A DNA stretch of 64,000 nucleotides, taken from assembly GCA_036874045.1 (NCBI GenBank), contig CM072339.1, positions 1,557,501 through 1,621,500 on the forward strand, given 5' to 3'. How positions within the stretch are numbered: the first letter of the stretch is position 1; each line of letters opens with the position of its first letter. Shown piece after piece: positions 47,406 through 60,770 of this stretch. Under the pieces are notes generated by a model, which worked only from the letters and a program-made list of their open reading frames with translations, was not told the DNA's origin and ran no database searches. The stretch is from Cymodocea nodosa. Its lineage: Eukaryota > Streptophyta > Magnoliopsida > Alismatales > Cymodoceaceae. Made by a program: the position numbers and the translations under genes.

Positions 47406-49448
47406 TAAACATTTCCTATACTTAATAATTATTTGTTAAATTTGAATAAGTAAATGTGAAATTTTTGGATCTAATTTTGACCCAATCCATCTCTCCTTTC
47501 CTCTTCCCTTTACAACATTAAATGCATGATATTTTTTCATGAAAATTTCACATATTTAAATATGCCGACTTTGAAAACAATGAGGAAAAAAGATTACAAA
47601 AACTTAATCAAAGTCAACAATTTAAAAACTCAATGATTTTGAAATCATTTTCACCATCAGGGGTTAGCGCAGGAGCATAAGAAATTGATTGATTTGGAAG
47701 AAATTTGATTTTTACTGATTGTTTGTGGTTTCATTTTGTGCCGATGTTTTTTAAGAGAAAGGGGACTTCTCGTATTATTTCATGTATCAGTTGCCTACGC
47801 GTCAAAGAAAATGAAAAGAGAGCAATATTATTTGATAGATATGACGTTCAACTGAAAGAAAGACCGATATTATAACAACACCGTAACGGTTGTTTTTAAT
47901 AATGTTTACCCTTGATATTCATTTTATGTCCACACAGATTCTACTACTTTTCCTAGTATATATATATTTAATGGTATCTATTTTTTTTATATTAATTAAT
48001 GCACATCACCCACCTACAACTCTAAAGGAATTCATTACGAATTCCTAAGTAAACATTTGACATTCTTGTGTTAACAGGAAAGAAATTTCAAAAAGTTACA
48101 GAAAATTATTAAAAAATTATGATATTTGTACATTGATTAGAAAGTGACAAAAAAAGAGAGAGAAAGTAATAAAAAGTAAAAAAATAATAAAATATAAATG
48201 AATAACATAAAAATATTTGTAACATCTCAAGTTTATAGAAAAATAAGAAATACTTACATTATACATTATGAGTTTAATATAAATTTAACATATTATAAAA
48301 ATTTATTATTATTATTTCATTTTTTTAATATACAAATTTAACAAATTACATTTTCTTTTATTTTTTTTCCTTACTTTTCACCAAACACAAACAAATTATA
48401 TTTTTTCATTACTTTTCCTCAATTTCCTTTATAACAATTTCTCTCACTTTCTTTCGTAAATTTATTTTTTAAAAATATTTATCATTTTATAATAACCATT
48501 AGACAAAGTTGTGATGATTTTAAAATAGCCAAAATTTTTTAACAATTTTACCATTTACTTTGAGTCTCCTACAGGTATTTATCGAAAATTTTCATATAGG
48601 TACGTCAAATTTTATATATGATCAATTAATATATAAGATAATGCTACATTTCTTGAAATTTTGTTCTATTTTGAGTTAAATTTATTGTTATTTAAATAAA
48701 TAAATAAATTTTTAATTTCAAAAGGGACGAACTTTTATAGTTGTATAATTAACTATAAATTTACCATTTTTAAAATAAAAGTGCACATCTGTTTTTTTTC
48801 TTCCTCTTTTCATGTATTTGTTTGTGAAAATAAAGGTGAATTTAGGATATTAGGTGAACATTTTCTAAATTTGATAATAAAAAAAATTGGAAGAAATATT
48901 AAAATTAGAACCGATGATATTTTGAGACCTAAATTGCGACATAAACAGATCTGACGGTGGTTACAAAGGAGTTGGCTGTTCAAACACCAAAATTATCACA
49001 AACCATTCCAATAACTTGAATAAAAAAAATAAAATAAGGGAAAATGGACTGTTACCATAGGCAGCTTCACAACCTCTTCACTTGGCACAAACGCTCCTTA
49101 CCATTCCAATTGCCTTGAGAAAATTGGCCTGTGAACAATGGAGCCAGTAAAATGGTAGCTACTGATGCATAGACTGCCCTTTTGCCTTCTCCTTGAGGGG
49201 AAAAGAGTTGACCTCAAACATCCAATGTTCTATGTACCATCTTATCCCTCCACTCATAACATCACAAATAAGAAAACTCCCTCATTCCACACTTGGCTGG
49301 TAGAAGTAACATGGCATTTTGAGCAAATCAATCTCTCTCAGGGAAGTGTCGCACATCTGGATCTTGAATTTGCACAATTGGCTACAAGAGAGCCAAGATG
49401 CTAAGTGAAAGAAATAGCACAGAGTCCTGCTAAACTTCAATGCAGTGT
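47406..49448. other. Intergenic AT-rich DNA
   Basis: No gene supported. 48060-48500 is extremely AT-rich, with short reversed similarities between its ends that could mark an old MITE. The part closest to 49448 should be the 3' UTR and terminator of the beta-galactosidase gene. Confidence 0.45.
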
Positions 49449-52400
49449 TCATTCACAAGTGGCCTCAACTGAAAGGTTCTTCATGGTACCAGGACATGGA
49501 TCTCCACCAAATACCTTTGAAGTGACATTGACCGTGCACCACTCATGGCCGATACAGTTCTACAACAAACAATTCCACATATATTAAAATGAAACCTCTC
49601 AGGTAATCAGAAATCCTGTTCTACTTCACTAGCTAAAAACTTCTTAGTGTAAAGAATTCATCAGGAATGGAAAGAGGACACTACCTCCCGAAGTGCATTA
49701 TACGACTTGTGGGCATGGCAGCTTCCTTCCGAGAAGTTTCCACATGTTCCTTGTGGAGTCCCAAAGCTAGCAAATTTAATTTCAGAAATCTTCTGCCCAG
49801 GGCCACATCTTAGACGAGCTTTGGGGGTTAGAACCTCAGCTCCACCTTGGTCGGTGAACTGCATTGATGGTTGCCGCTCAGAAACAACAGCACAAACGCT
49901 TCCTATCATTCTCTTTACCAAAGAAATACCATTGGCGTCACCTCCCCACTCCTCGAAGACAACTATCATGTTACCGGTTGGTTTTAACCAGGAGCGAGGT
50001 ATGTGGTACCTGAAGTTCATCATCAAGACTTTTCACTACTTTTAAGTTCAATGTTCCGCAGACACAAATTTCAAAGTCATGCTGCTTACCATCTTTGAGA
50101 AGATTCTCCACAGTTGGTGTTGCATTTTTTATTATTGTATGTTCCAGCATAACTACAGGCATTACATGATCCATGTGCTTTGTAACCAGGCCAATAGCGA
50201 CCAATACTTTGTCCATTGATCCATATTTGACCTTTTCCCATACCATCCATGTCCAATGCTAATGGTTCATCCCCATCTGGTGCATCAAATGAACTCTAGC
50301 AATGAACCAAAAAGCTCATCAATTAGACCGGTACTGAACCCATCAATATACTACCGTACATAATTAAAATTCAAGAAGTACAAAAATATTTATTATTGTT
50401 TCTTCTTTACACCTTGTACCATGTCAGAGACTTGTTCTTCCATACTTCTGACCACTCGACAGCAGTTCCAGTAAGAGAATGCAGACCAAGTTCTTCACCT
50501 TCCAAACCAATCTGCATGGAAATTCAAATCATTTTCTATGAAATCCTAAAACTAGATATGTTTGACCAAAATAAACATAGAAGAAAATTCAACCCCGTAG
50601 GTCCAGTTCTGCCAAGTAAGATCTCTTCTCCCCTCATTAAGCCCATTTAGCATCACCGGGCCAAGTATGCCAATGTTCCATGTCTCGAAATGTTCTCCCA
50701 TATTCTGCAATCCACAAGAATAGTATTTGCTGAACCTTTATTTGTTTGACAACTGGGAGGATTTACACAACATGAGAATATGAACGTGAAAACAAACTAA
50801 CCGGAAGACCAACAGCAACGCTAAGAAGAGATATTTTATTAGTACCCGCCCATAACTTCACATTTCCCGTGTATTTCAGTTTGGGATTTTCTATGCTACC
50901 GTAAATGGTTCCTGACAGAGAAGAAGTATACGACAAATGAACATGACTTCTCTATAGTTACTTCTCAAGAATTGCAATACAAGAATGAAGAACTATACCT
51001 GATAATTGTCCATTCACAAAGACATATAAAGAATGACCTGCTGACATAACAGTTAAAACCGGATACTTGCCATTCTTCAGAAATTGTTCATCTTGGTCAA
51101 TATCGACTCTATACAAAATGTAAAAATAATTGATTATTTCAAAAATATAATATAGATAACCCAAATTCCTGTTCCAATATTAATAATGAAACACTTACAA
51201 TGTTGTGTACCATAGGTAATCCGTAGAATCTCTTGTAATGTTAATCTGTTCCAACAAACTGAAAGCAGTGTATGTTGGCACACCATATGAGTCAGATTCT
51301 TCACTGGACTGATCATAGTACGATTGCCATGAAAGCCCTCCAAGCGATTGCATTTTCATCTGTGAGATCTGAGCACCAACCTATGAAGTTCACAAAATAG
51401 TTAATTTATGGAAATTCTCAAACGTGAAGGCAAGGAGTTTGATGGTTGCATTTTCATAAAGATTCAAGTGATTTGGAGGGATTTTTTATTTTTTGCATAA
51501 ATTCAATAAATAAATAATAACACACTTTTTTAATAATTAAAAACCAACATACTTCAAAATTATTTTTGGTATACTGCAATAGATCAATTTCATACAGTCT
51601 GTTTCTCTGACTGTAGACCTTATAAGACTACGAAGTTAAGTTAGAATATATTTATATTAGATTTCCTTAGAAAGTTCATTCATATTTCCAAATAGTCAAC
51701 AATTCTAATTAGATTGTTGAATGGAGAATAATCTCTATTAGTTTTGTAACAACAAAAGGACTGCATATTTATAGAGTACCCTAATTATCTAGGGCAAAGG
51801 AAAACAAATACCCACTAACCAATAAACAATAAAATTATATCTTAACTTACAAGAGGTGGAAATGGAGTAAATATCGGCTCATGTAGGAAGGGATGATGGT
51901 GACGTTAAGAAAGAGTAGAGTTGGTTGAAAAAGGAAGAGAATGGAGGATAGCTGACAACAAAGTACAGTTGTAGGTTCTAGGGTTATTTTCCTTTGTTAA
52001 TACTATGCTCTTGATATGGTGTATAATGGAGAATAATCTCTATTAGTTTTTTGTCAATACAGGGCATACATATTTATAAAGTACTCTAATGATCTAAGAC
52101 AAATGGGTAGAATATAATGGCATACCCAATAATTAATATAATAACCTAATAAAATAACTAGCAAGATTTATGCATTAAGTTGGCATAGGGATCAAGAGTT
52201 CATGTAAAGTTGGTTAGTATGCATGGATTGTTCTATGCCACAAAGTTTATGTATATCCCCAACTCCAAATAATATAATGTCAAATATATACACACGTACA
52301 TGCATACATATATATGTACATACATAAGTACATATATATGCATACAAACATATATATGCATGGACATATGTGTGTGTGTGTACATGCATGCATACTTACA

Positions 52401-55400
52401 TATATATATGTGCATATGTATATATATAGAACATACAATGCATTTTGAAATTTTTTTTCTCAAGGTTCTCACCTGTGCAGTGTTGAAAGCAATACTTCTG
52501 CAATCAGGAAGGATGCTGATGGACCATGGAGGAAGATTGAAGTGCTCACCATTAAAAACTACAGTTGCATGTGACTTAGAATCATAGTTGGCAAGAAATG
52601 CTGCACAAGCCCCATCCTTCGATTGGAAGACATGGGACTGGAAAATAAATGGACAATCAGCTCAAAACAACTACGGTACAAGCAATCTTCCAAAAACGGG
52701 CAGATGAAACTCTAACCTCTTGATATTTCCCTAGTCGTGTCACCAACGGATCTCCAATGATTAATGCTGGTTCACACATTTTAATGGCTCTATGCAGATC
52801 CTTCAAATGGCCCCACTTGGGCTGCCTCAGCAAACCTTTAAAAGATTAAAGTTCAGTTTTTCACTTAGATATATAAGCAACAAGCATTTAAATGAAAGCA
52901 AAGAGTTCACGACAACTCAAACGCTAACATATTGCAGCTGTCAAAAGTGCACCTGTGCAATGAATTAAAATATCAAAGATGCATTATTCCCCAAGTTTAT
53001 GCAGCAACATTGTCTAATCACTTCACCATTCGTGGGGATGGGGCTTTCAGCATTTTTGGAGAAAAACACACAGTCCCAACCAAACATTTGAGGGAGATGT
53101 GATGTAAGGAAAGAAACACAGTGATTTTTGTCTGTCGTTTTCAACTAAAATGCTGGCAGAAATAATCAATCTTCACCCATTTTTTCAAAGACACTGTTTT
53201 ATGTCCTAGTTTTACTGCTTTGTTTCAAAAATAACTTCAAGCATACCATGATATATTTCATGCATATTATTTATAGATTTCATGGTTATCTCACATTAAT
53301 TATTTATTTTTGAATTGGATATATAATATATAACATATTATATATTACATTATTTTATATTTTATTATATATATATCATATTATAAAATCTTTATATAGT
53401 AGTAAAGATAAATAAAATATATTTATACATGCAATATATATGACAATATACAATATATCATACAATAACATAGGAGTATTGTAGTCATTCCATAAAAAAC
53501 ACTGCTTTCCCTTTCTTCTCATCCTTCACATTTGTCCTCTACATAAACCTATGATGGGTAATAGTGAAGGTGATCGATTCCCCATTGCCTTTGGCATCTC
53601 TTTCCACCATTAGGCACTCTCTCACTGTGTTTGAGTTTGTGTCAACTAGAGGACACACAAGAGAAACCGTAGCTATATTGCCTTCCAGCATCTAAGTTGG
53701 ACAATGGCAATGTGGCTCATCAGTGAGCCCAAGAATGGCAAGACAACGTAATGGAAAGTCTTCATGTGGGTGTTGAAGATGATGGGTTCAAAGAATAAGA
53801 GGACATCGGAGGAGTAAGGAGCCATGCCATCACTTAGAGATTTGCAAGAGGAGGAAACACAACAATAGGAGAGGGATCAAAAACCTTGGTGATGGTGGTG
53901 GGTGGAGGAGTAGCACTAGAGGTGGTAGTGATGATGGGGCTGGAGAAGCACTATATTGCTAGCAGTGAGAAGAGTTTCGTGATCCGGTGGTGCCAATTGA
54001 GAGAGGTGCTATCAACTTACAGCTACACCTTGGACACTAGATGAGGGAGGGGTGCTGGTGGCATAACATTGATGATGGATTTTGGCTACTAATGATTGGG
54101 AAGAAAGTGGTGGCTAGGGTTTTCTTCTTCCTATCTAAATATTTCACATTTTTGAACTCTCAAAATCTAGACTTTGATACCAGACTAGAACAAAGAAATA
54201 GGTGAAAGGGGATTAACCCATTAATAAAACATAAGGCCTTTATACATAAAGTTACATAGAGAAAACAAGTACAAGACAAGTAATTTGAAACTAAACCTAT
54301 TACAACACACATAACAATAAAACATTGATATAATCAAACAATTATGATATAGAGGTAAGGTATGTTGTACATATGAACATGCTAGTTATGTAGTAGCAAC
54401 TAGAAGTGTATGGTTGTGGTTTGATCAAACTAGATTTTCATTTTCATTGAATTTACTTGCATCATTGGCTGAATGTATTTCAAAATATAGGAACCTTATT
54501 TCATTTGAAGGTTCCTTAGGAACCAATGGATGATGTTATTTGATAAGAAACCAAGAAAAGTGGATATCTACAAATCTATATGCATGGCTAAAAATAGCAA
54601 AGTTCACCTTACCATATTCATCAAGTGGAGCATCACAATCATAGCTGCTAGCAATGAAAGGCCCACCAGCTGTTCGACCAAAATTTGTTCCACCATGATA
54701 CTGTATAGATATAAAAATAGTTTAGTTCTACAAATTCTAGAGACAACTTTTTAGGGTGATACAATTATGATAAATAAAATTACCATATAATAATTGACAA
54801 ATGATCCTCCCTTCTGAATAAATTTTGCAACAGAGAAGGCCAGGTCTTCTACGGGCCTATATGGAACTGCATCTCCAAAAGCAGTATACCTGAAATTAAA
54901 AAAATGTCATGGGAAATAAAAAAATGAAAAGGAAATATTTTTTATGCAGGAATTAATTAGGATTCCAGAAATTATTACTACCATCCGGTCCAAGCTTCTG
55001 TCCACATTGTGGGCTTGTAAGGCTTATTTGGAGAGAAGTAATCACAATAGAAGCCATTGCAGGTATTAATCTGTTTGAGAAAAACCAAAAAAAATTTGAG
55101 AAATTCAAAGGAAAACTCAAGAACATGGTTGAACATAAAATATATCCAAATTTATCTTGATGACATCATTTCTCATACTTTAAAAAAGTTCATCTTTTTT
55201 ATAGAAATTGATCAAAAATCAGTAAATTATAATGTACAAAACGAGATAAAGCTGTTGGCAATGGAGATCTGCAATGATGAAGTAGCACATATTCAAATTC
55301 AAGGAAAATGAAGAACATACAACTGGATCAGGGGCATCATCTTGTTTGCACATGATCCAGGGGATGCTAGTGTTTAGCCCAACGGCCATCTGAGCAGCCC

Positions 55401-56634
55401 ATGTAGCATAAGATTTTGCAGGATCTCCTCCATCATATTCCAAAGGCCCAAACTCATTTTCTATCTATATAATATAAAATGAGTGAGAGGTGCATGGTGG
55501 GAAACTTAAAAACTAACAAACAGGTCAATAACTACTTTCTATATAATGATTTTCTCATGTATAAACAGAAACTAAATGAGAAAAATCAACAGAAAATTTT
55601 TAGCTATTAAATAAATGAAGAAACCTGCGACAATATGATAGGGCCACCTTGCCATTCAAAGAGCTCTTCTGATTTCATCATGTCCACGATCTTCTTTGTG
55701 AATGTACCCATTGCTTCCTATGTCAATAAGGAAACTATAATTATAAATTGTGGAAATAGGCTGTATGAGAACAGGAACAAAACTATTTTTTTAGTTAAAC
55801 GGGTTCAAATTCAAACCTTGAAAGGCTCATTATCAGTTCTAAATCTGATACCAGGCACATACTTGAGCCAGACAGGGAAGCCCCTGTTAAATCGGTGAAC
55901 AGTAGATAGATATACATAAAACTGAACTAGTATGGTAGCTTTATTATTTATTCATTCAGGTGGCACATAATTAGAATATACTACAGAATAGTTTACCCAA
56001 AGTTCCATTCCGAACAAACGTAAGGACCAATTCGGAGATTCACGTAGAGACCAGCTTCTTTCACCAACTTGATGAAACGAACTAGATCAAATCTACCTTC
56101 AAAATAATACTGCGAAAAAGACAGACATCGATTCTCCTTCGCTTCCATGAATATAAAATACGTATGAAGAGCATAAACAGAACAAAGCAACAAGGAGTAG
56201 AATGCGAAAGGAAAATGGACCATCTTCACCATACATTGCCTGGAGAAGGCTCGTGCCCATTCCAGAAAACATAGGTCTGCACAACGTCCAGGCCCCCATC
56301 TTTCGCCTTCCGAATGAGATCCGGCCACATCTGTGAGCGACACCCAAAAGAGAACCAAGAAGAATAAGAAAGAATAAACGGAGCTCGGCAGTTCAGCGAT
56401 CCCTACGGCCCACATTTCTCAAATGGGTAGCTGACGGTACTGAAGACACACCTCGGGAACGCTCCTGGGGTAGTGGATTGATCCGGAGATGAGGATCCTC
56501 CTCTGCCCATTGATGACTATCGCCTTGTGGTCGTACCATACCTCGCAAGTAGCAGTGATGACAAAGAGCACCACAACAAGGAGCGGGAGCACTGGAATCA
56601 GCGGAAAACAAGAGGAGACAGGTGAAAGACCCAT
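49449..56634 (-). CDS. Beta-galactosidase (GH35) with C-terminal SUEL lectin domain, 19 exons
   Basis: Exons in gene order: 56452-56634, 56235-56330, 55997-56109, 55817-55883, 55625-55717, 55321-55464, 54982-55070, 54784-54889, 54613-54700, 52717-52835, 52473-52637, 51199-51380, 50999-51108, 50802-50911, 50594-50704, 50413-50511, 50090-50295, 49685-50009, 49449-49559. They sum to 838 aa with every phase consistent. Residues 1 to about 30 form a signal peptide ([16 protein letters not shown]). The GH35 catalytic domain follows: [19 protein letters not shown], then [14 protein letters not shown] with the acid/base Glu at about 188, and MWTEAWTGW with the nucleophile Glu at about 257. The C-terminus is a SUEL (galactose-binding lectin) domain from about 760 ([18 protein letters not shown] to KNLSVEATC). 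It should release terminal beta-galactose from wall pectin side chains or arabinogalactan in the apoplast. Introns 9 and 11 carry LTR-element relics. A second possible ATG lies further upstream in the same frame. Confidence 0.95.
51722..52163 (-). mobile_element. TRIM-like miniature LTR element in beta-galactosidase intron 11
   Basis: Two similar direct repeats, 51722-51851 and 52027-52163, flank only about 175 bp. Both begin TGGAGAATAATCTCTATTAG and end in CA. On the minus strand a sequence close to the initiator-Met primer site (ATATCAAGAGCATAG) lies near the 52027 repeat. Short LTRs around a tiny non-coding core are the mark of TRIM elements. The two repeats are well diverged, so it is old, and no clean target-site duplication was found. 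A pair of unrelated insertions of one LTR family is the alternative. Confidence 0.55.
52285..52432. repeat. CATA/TATG-rich simple repeat in intron 11
   Basis: Imperfect ACATACAT and ATATATGC units run for about 150 bp and end about 40 bp upstream of the exon 11 donor. Confidence 0.75.
53480..54480 (-). mobile_element. LTR-retrotransposon relic in beta-galactosidase intron 9
   Basis: On the minus strand CTGGTATCAAAGTCTAGATTTT (about 54165-54186) matches a copia primer site followed by a typical leader. Upstream of it (to about 54480) is AT-rich DNA in the place of an LTR, and downstream (53500-54100) is a GC-richer, Ser/Thr/Pro-type segment like the start of a gag leader. No second LTR or pol region is present. 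It is a truncated, old fossil that accounts for most of the 1.78-kb intron. Confidence 0.45.
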
Positions 56635-58161
56635 TCTTTTGCCTCTTCTCTGCACGCTTCTAAGCTGCAGCATAAGCAGAAGAAGAGCGCCAATGACTGA
56701 TGGGTTATTCGCTCTTCCCTCTCTTTCCCCCCCCCCCACTTGCTTGGCTCCGTGACGAGAGTGGAGGAGAGGACAATGCAAAGAAGAACACAGAACAAAA
56801 GGAGGGAGAGGACAGCTGTTTGCAGTGTCGACTGGTGTGTAAGTGTTGTCCCCATTGTCCTTTTCTTTGATACTGTTTACCTTTCCTTTGTTTAAGTACT
56901 TTCATACATTTCAGATCTTTTTATTTTCAAAGATTCAAATCTGCAGTTAATTTCCTGCACGGATGCCCACTTTAAAAAATGTTAATAAAAAACATGGCTA
57001 GATTTTTATGTTATTAGACACGAGTACACGTACGAAAGATCTGCATGGTTGCATATTCTCGATATGTATATCATAATACGTACAGATGATCACTTGCAAA
57101 TGACCTACGTATTCAAATATTTTGAATATTGTGCTCTAGATTAGAGCTTTGACTACAAAATGTCAGTATACATCTCAACACGATAAATTAATACACTTAA
57201 TTATAAAACTATACAGTCTTAATAAACTGAGCATAATACAAGTGTAAAATTATTAAAATGCTCCTTGATATAAGTATGAATCATCATAAAATTTTATACT
57301 CTTTTTTCTAAGTACAAACAATTATAAAAAAAGACAAGTACTCTTATTAGACAGAGGTATAAACTATTAATAAATTATAATATCTTAAACAAGAGTATCA
57401 AATGTTTTTTCTGACTAAGAATCTACATTGTTTAAAACATGAATTTTTCAAAAGAATATAAATATACTTTAGGGTAAGGGGGTATAAGTTATCTATATAT
57501 CAAATCACTCTCTGGATATGAAAATATCCAAATATTTAACACTTCCGAAATATATTTCAAATACCATCCACCATTCTATTTGTACAATGAAATTGAAATT
57601 TTATACTTTCATCAAAAATCAATGACATAAAAGAATTACTTTTTATATATTATTTTAATACGATTAACATTATATAAACGAGACATCATTCTCTCAGAAA
57701 AGGCACGACGTACAGAAGTGATGGTCAATTCTTAAGAGATCATACGTACATTTAAGCACATTTTTATATGCAATAGAAACCAAATTATAACATTGCATCA
57801 TTTTTTATTAACCATTGGAAAAAATACCAACAGCAATGGTTGCCTGGTAGGGTCATTTGCTTTCAGCATGAGCTATCTGGTCCTAGGGTGGTAAATAATC
57901 GCTCTCCTGGACTTGGTAAATGGAGCGTTGGTTAATTTCCAAAAGCGCGTTTTCACAAACTACGAGGGGGACGCTGGAAGGCATTGCCAGCCTAGACCAA
58001 ATAAGGGAGGCACCTGCCGAGGACGGATGAATGCTGTATCTGACAATAGCATTCCAGTGCCGTACGAAAGTTGAATAATTAGAAATTTAACTCCTCAAAT
58101 ATGTACAGAAATCTTTGCAAAAGAAAAGTCTTTTGCTATGAACTCTTCAGATATCATGTGT
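56635..58161. other. Intergenic region between beta-galactosidase and GPI8
   Basis: The first 250 bp are GC-richer and TC/GA-rich, and probably hold the beta-galactosidase 5' UTR and core promoter. The rest is AT-rich. No gene supported. The patch at 57840-58040 is more GC-rich but shows no motif. Confidence 0.5.
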
Positions 58162-60770
58162 CTACGGCGAGAGCCAAGTGGAAAATCCCAGAATTACCAA
58201 CATCGAAACTAAACCGTACATCAATGTAGCATCACTATCTACGCGTTCTAGCTTGTCTAGGAAAACCTTCCACCATGAATGGAAGCTACGTCCATGTTCC
58301 TGAAAAGAAAATCAGGACGGTCAGATTACTTTGAAATCGAAGTCGCATGTAAAGCACTTAAGACCGACCTTTAGGTCCTTGCTGGTTGAACTGTCTTCGG
58401 TATCTACACCTGTCAGTCTTCTTTGGAAGGGTTTCTCCTTCACTTGCGATTCAAAAGGTGTTCTAATCCGAGCTGAAACCAAGCCACCATTTGAGAATCC
58501 CTTGTAAGCCGAATCTGTGTGAATTGTTTTCATAACAGACCCAAAAAAATTGGTAACAGGCACCTGTCTCGTGCAGAACACAAATTAGTGAAGTGCCTAA
58601 CATTAAATTATTCTTCTTACCAAGTAAGCAAACAATTTTTAGTTCTATTTTTTAAATGGTGCATTCATTACAATCCCAATAAAAAATCCATGTAAAGCCA
58701 TAAAGACAGGGTCCAACACCATAATTGGCAAATTGCTTTGACCTTCTTTCTCACAACTTAGCAGTACAAGCAAGTAAAGGGGGAGAAAATGCTAAAAATC
58801 AGAACCATGCACTACCACACATGCAAGTAAGAGACTGCCGGCTTGACTGATTCCGGTGAATGGTCTCCAATATCAATTACTGCTATTTTAGAACACCATA
58901 GAATTTGCTTTGGAAGTGCGGCACATGCATCTCAATTCTAAATCATGAGTTTCCACAAAGAGATTGTGCAGCTTATAGATCAAATGAGACAGAAATATTC
59001 TGGAAAAATATCATAATAAATTCGTACAAATAGAAAAATTCACAGGAATCTATATAAAGGTTAAGAAGACCTAATAATCTAGATGTATTTCTAATCACAG
59101 TAAAATAAGATTACCAGAAAGATTTTCTGTGAAAAAAGCTTTCAGCAAAGGATTGTATAAGATATCTAGGATTTAACATTTCATGGGTCAAAGTGTTTTC
59201 TTGATTTCACTCAGAGGTCAATCGAACATCAAATTATTTTCTTGAATACGCAGATAGAGTCAAGTAAAATATATAAAATTCTAAAAGGGAGTCCATGTTA
59301 TACCTCATTCAATGGGCGCTGATAGAGATCCATTCTGTAATATGCATTGGACATAAGCAAGCTTGGATTGTACGAATTAAATAGACTGCAATATGCAAAC
59401 ATGAACATTCACAAATTTCGAAAATAATAAAAGTAAGGCAATATAGAAAAAAACAATGACACAGAGAATACCAATATTACATCAAACTTAATAATTAAGT
59501 TTTGCAATTAGCAAATTGTACAACCTGACCAGTAAAAAACTCTGCAAACTCATGGATATTTCCACGTCAACAGAACAAATCATCTATTAGCTACTTCTAC
59601 CCACTAGAGGGTTGAGAATATATGATGAAAAGGAATTTCAGAAACGGTGTAATTTGCCAATCACACAGAACCATATGAATAGTAGTCACTTCCCAACTCT
59701 TTCAGGAAAAAACAAGCGAATGAGTGCTCACAAACATTTTCTTTATATTTACAAACAAAAAAATCTTTGACCACTTATATTTTCTTTTGCCAACAATGGA
59801 ATAACAGTCATTTACTTCATTGCAAATGAAGTCCTAACTTTGAACAGGAAGAAAACATTGCCATTGTCAAAAAGTCACTCCAAATTTAGAGGTTTATAAT
59901 GATGACATTTTGTTCCTCGGATGATAAGCAAGATAGGTGATTGGGACATAAATCGTTCTAGAATCCATGGTCAAGTATAGGAAAGAAGCTGTTTGAGGAT
60001 GAAAAGAAAAAACGAAGATCCAATTAGCACTATTGGAAGGCCACTGATTTTTTCTTGTTTATTAGGAAAATTTTCTGTTTCTCCAAGAAATAATATAATG
60101 AACTCCAAGAAATACCCAATCTGTAACTGGTACTACTGTGCAGCTACATTCTATGTGGCAAGAGAGCCTCCCTGCTATTGTAAACCAATATTGGTCAGAT
60201 GGAACTAAACACGTATTGTGTCTTTTATTGTCTTTAACCATATATTGTTACACTCACTGATTTAAGAAGAAGACACGATGGCTATAAACTGTTGTGAGTG
60301 ATATAGAAATGAGAAACTGTGCACCAAGTTTCAGTAGACAACAGATTCATAGGAAACCATTGTTAAACAATGTAAAAGAATTCAATGAATTATTGTAAGA
60401 AATGAATTTCTGAAAGTCTTGTAAGTTATTCTATATTGATGAAACTAAAATTTTTGTTTGGCACCTGCTTAATGAAGCATTGCTGTACATATTCAACTTT
60501 TCAAAGAATGCAAGAGTATAGTAAGTAAAACGATCAACAACAGAAACACCAATCTGCAAACAAAAGGACACATTTTAATGACTAAAATAATTAGAGGTAA
60601 AAACAGAAAACAAAAAAGACATGAAAATATCAAACAATAAGATAGCCTTCAGACTCTAACATGAATTAGATGAATACGTTCTTAGTACTTACATCAGAAT
60701 CAAGATGGTGTGAGTATGAATTTTCCCCTTTCATGCTGCTTCCAATGGCTAAAACACCAGGTGACTCAAG
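58162..60770 (-). CDS. GPI8: GPI transamidase catalytic subunit GPI8/PIG-K, last five exons (5' part outside window)
   Basis: Exons in gene order: 60693-60770, 60465-60553, 59304-59385, 58369-58563, 58162-58299, all GT-AG and in phase, giving the last 193 residues. The sequence [20 protein letters not shown], then [27 protein letters not shown] and [18 protein letters not shown] match the C-terminal half of GPI8/PIG-K, including plant forms. The last exon supplies a C-terminal membrane helix ([18 protein letters not shown]). GPI8 is the caspase-like cysteine protease of the ER GPI transamidase complex, which cuts a C-terminal signal and attaches the GPI anchor. The catalytic His (GHGG) and Cys (DTCQ) lie in upstream exons that I could not find up to 64000. 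So the next intron is longer than 3.2 kb, or the upstream part is missing. Confidence 0.9.

Noticed and set aside
52192-52587. Overlapping frames of His/Tyr/Ile/Met repeats on both strands
   Set aside because: They are translations of the CATA/TATG simple repeat in beta-galactosidase intron 11.
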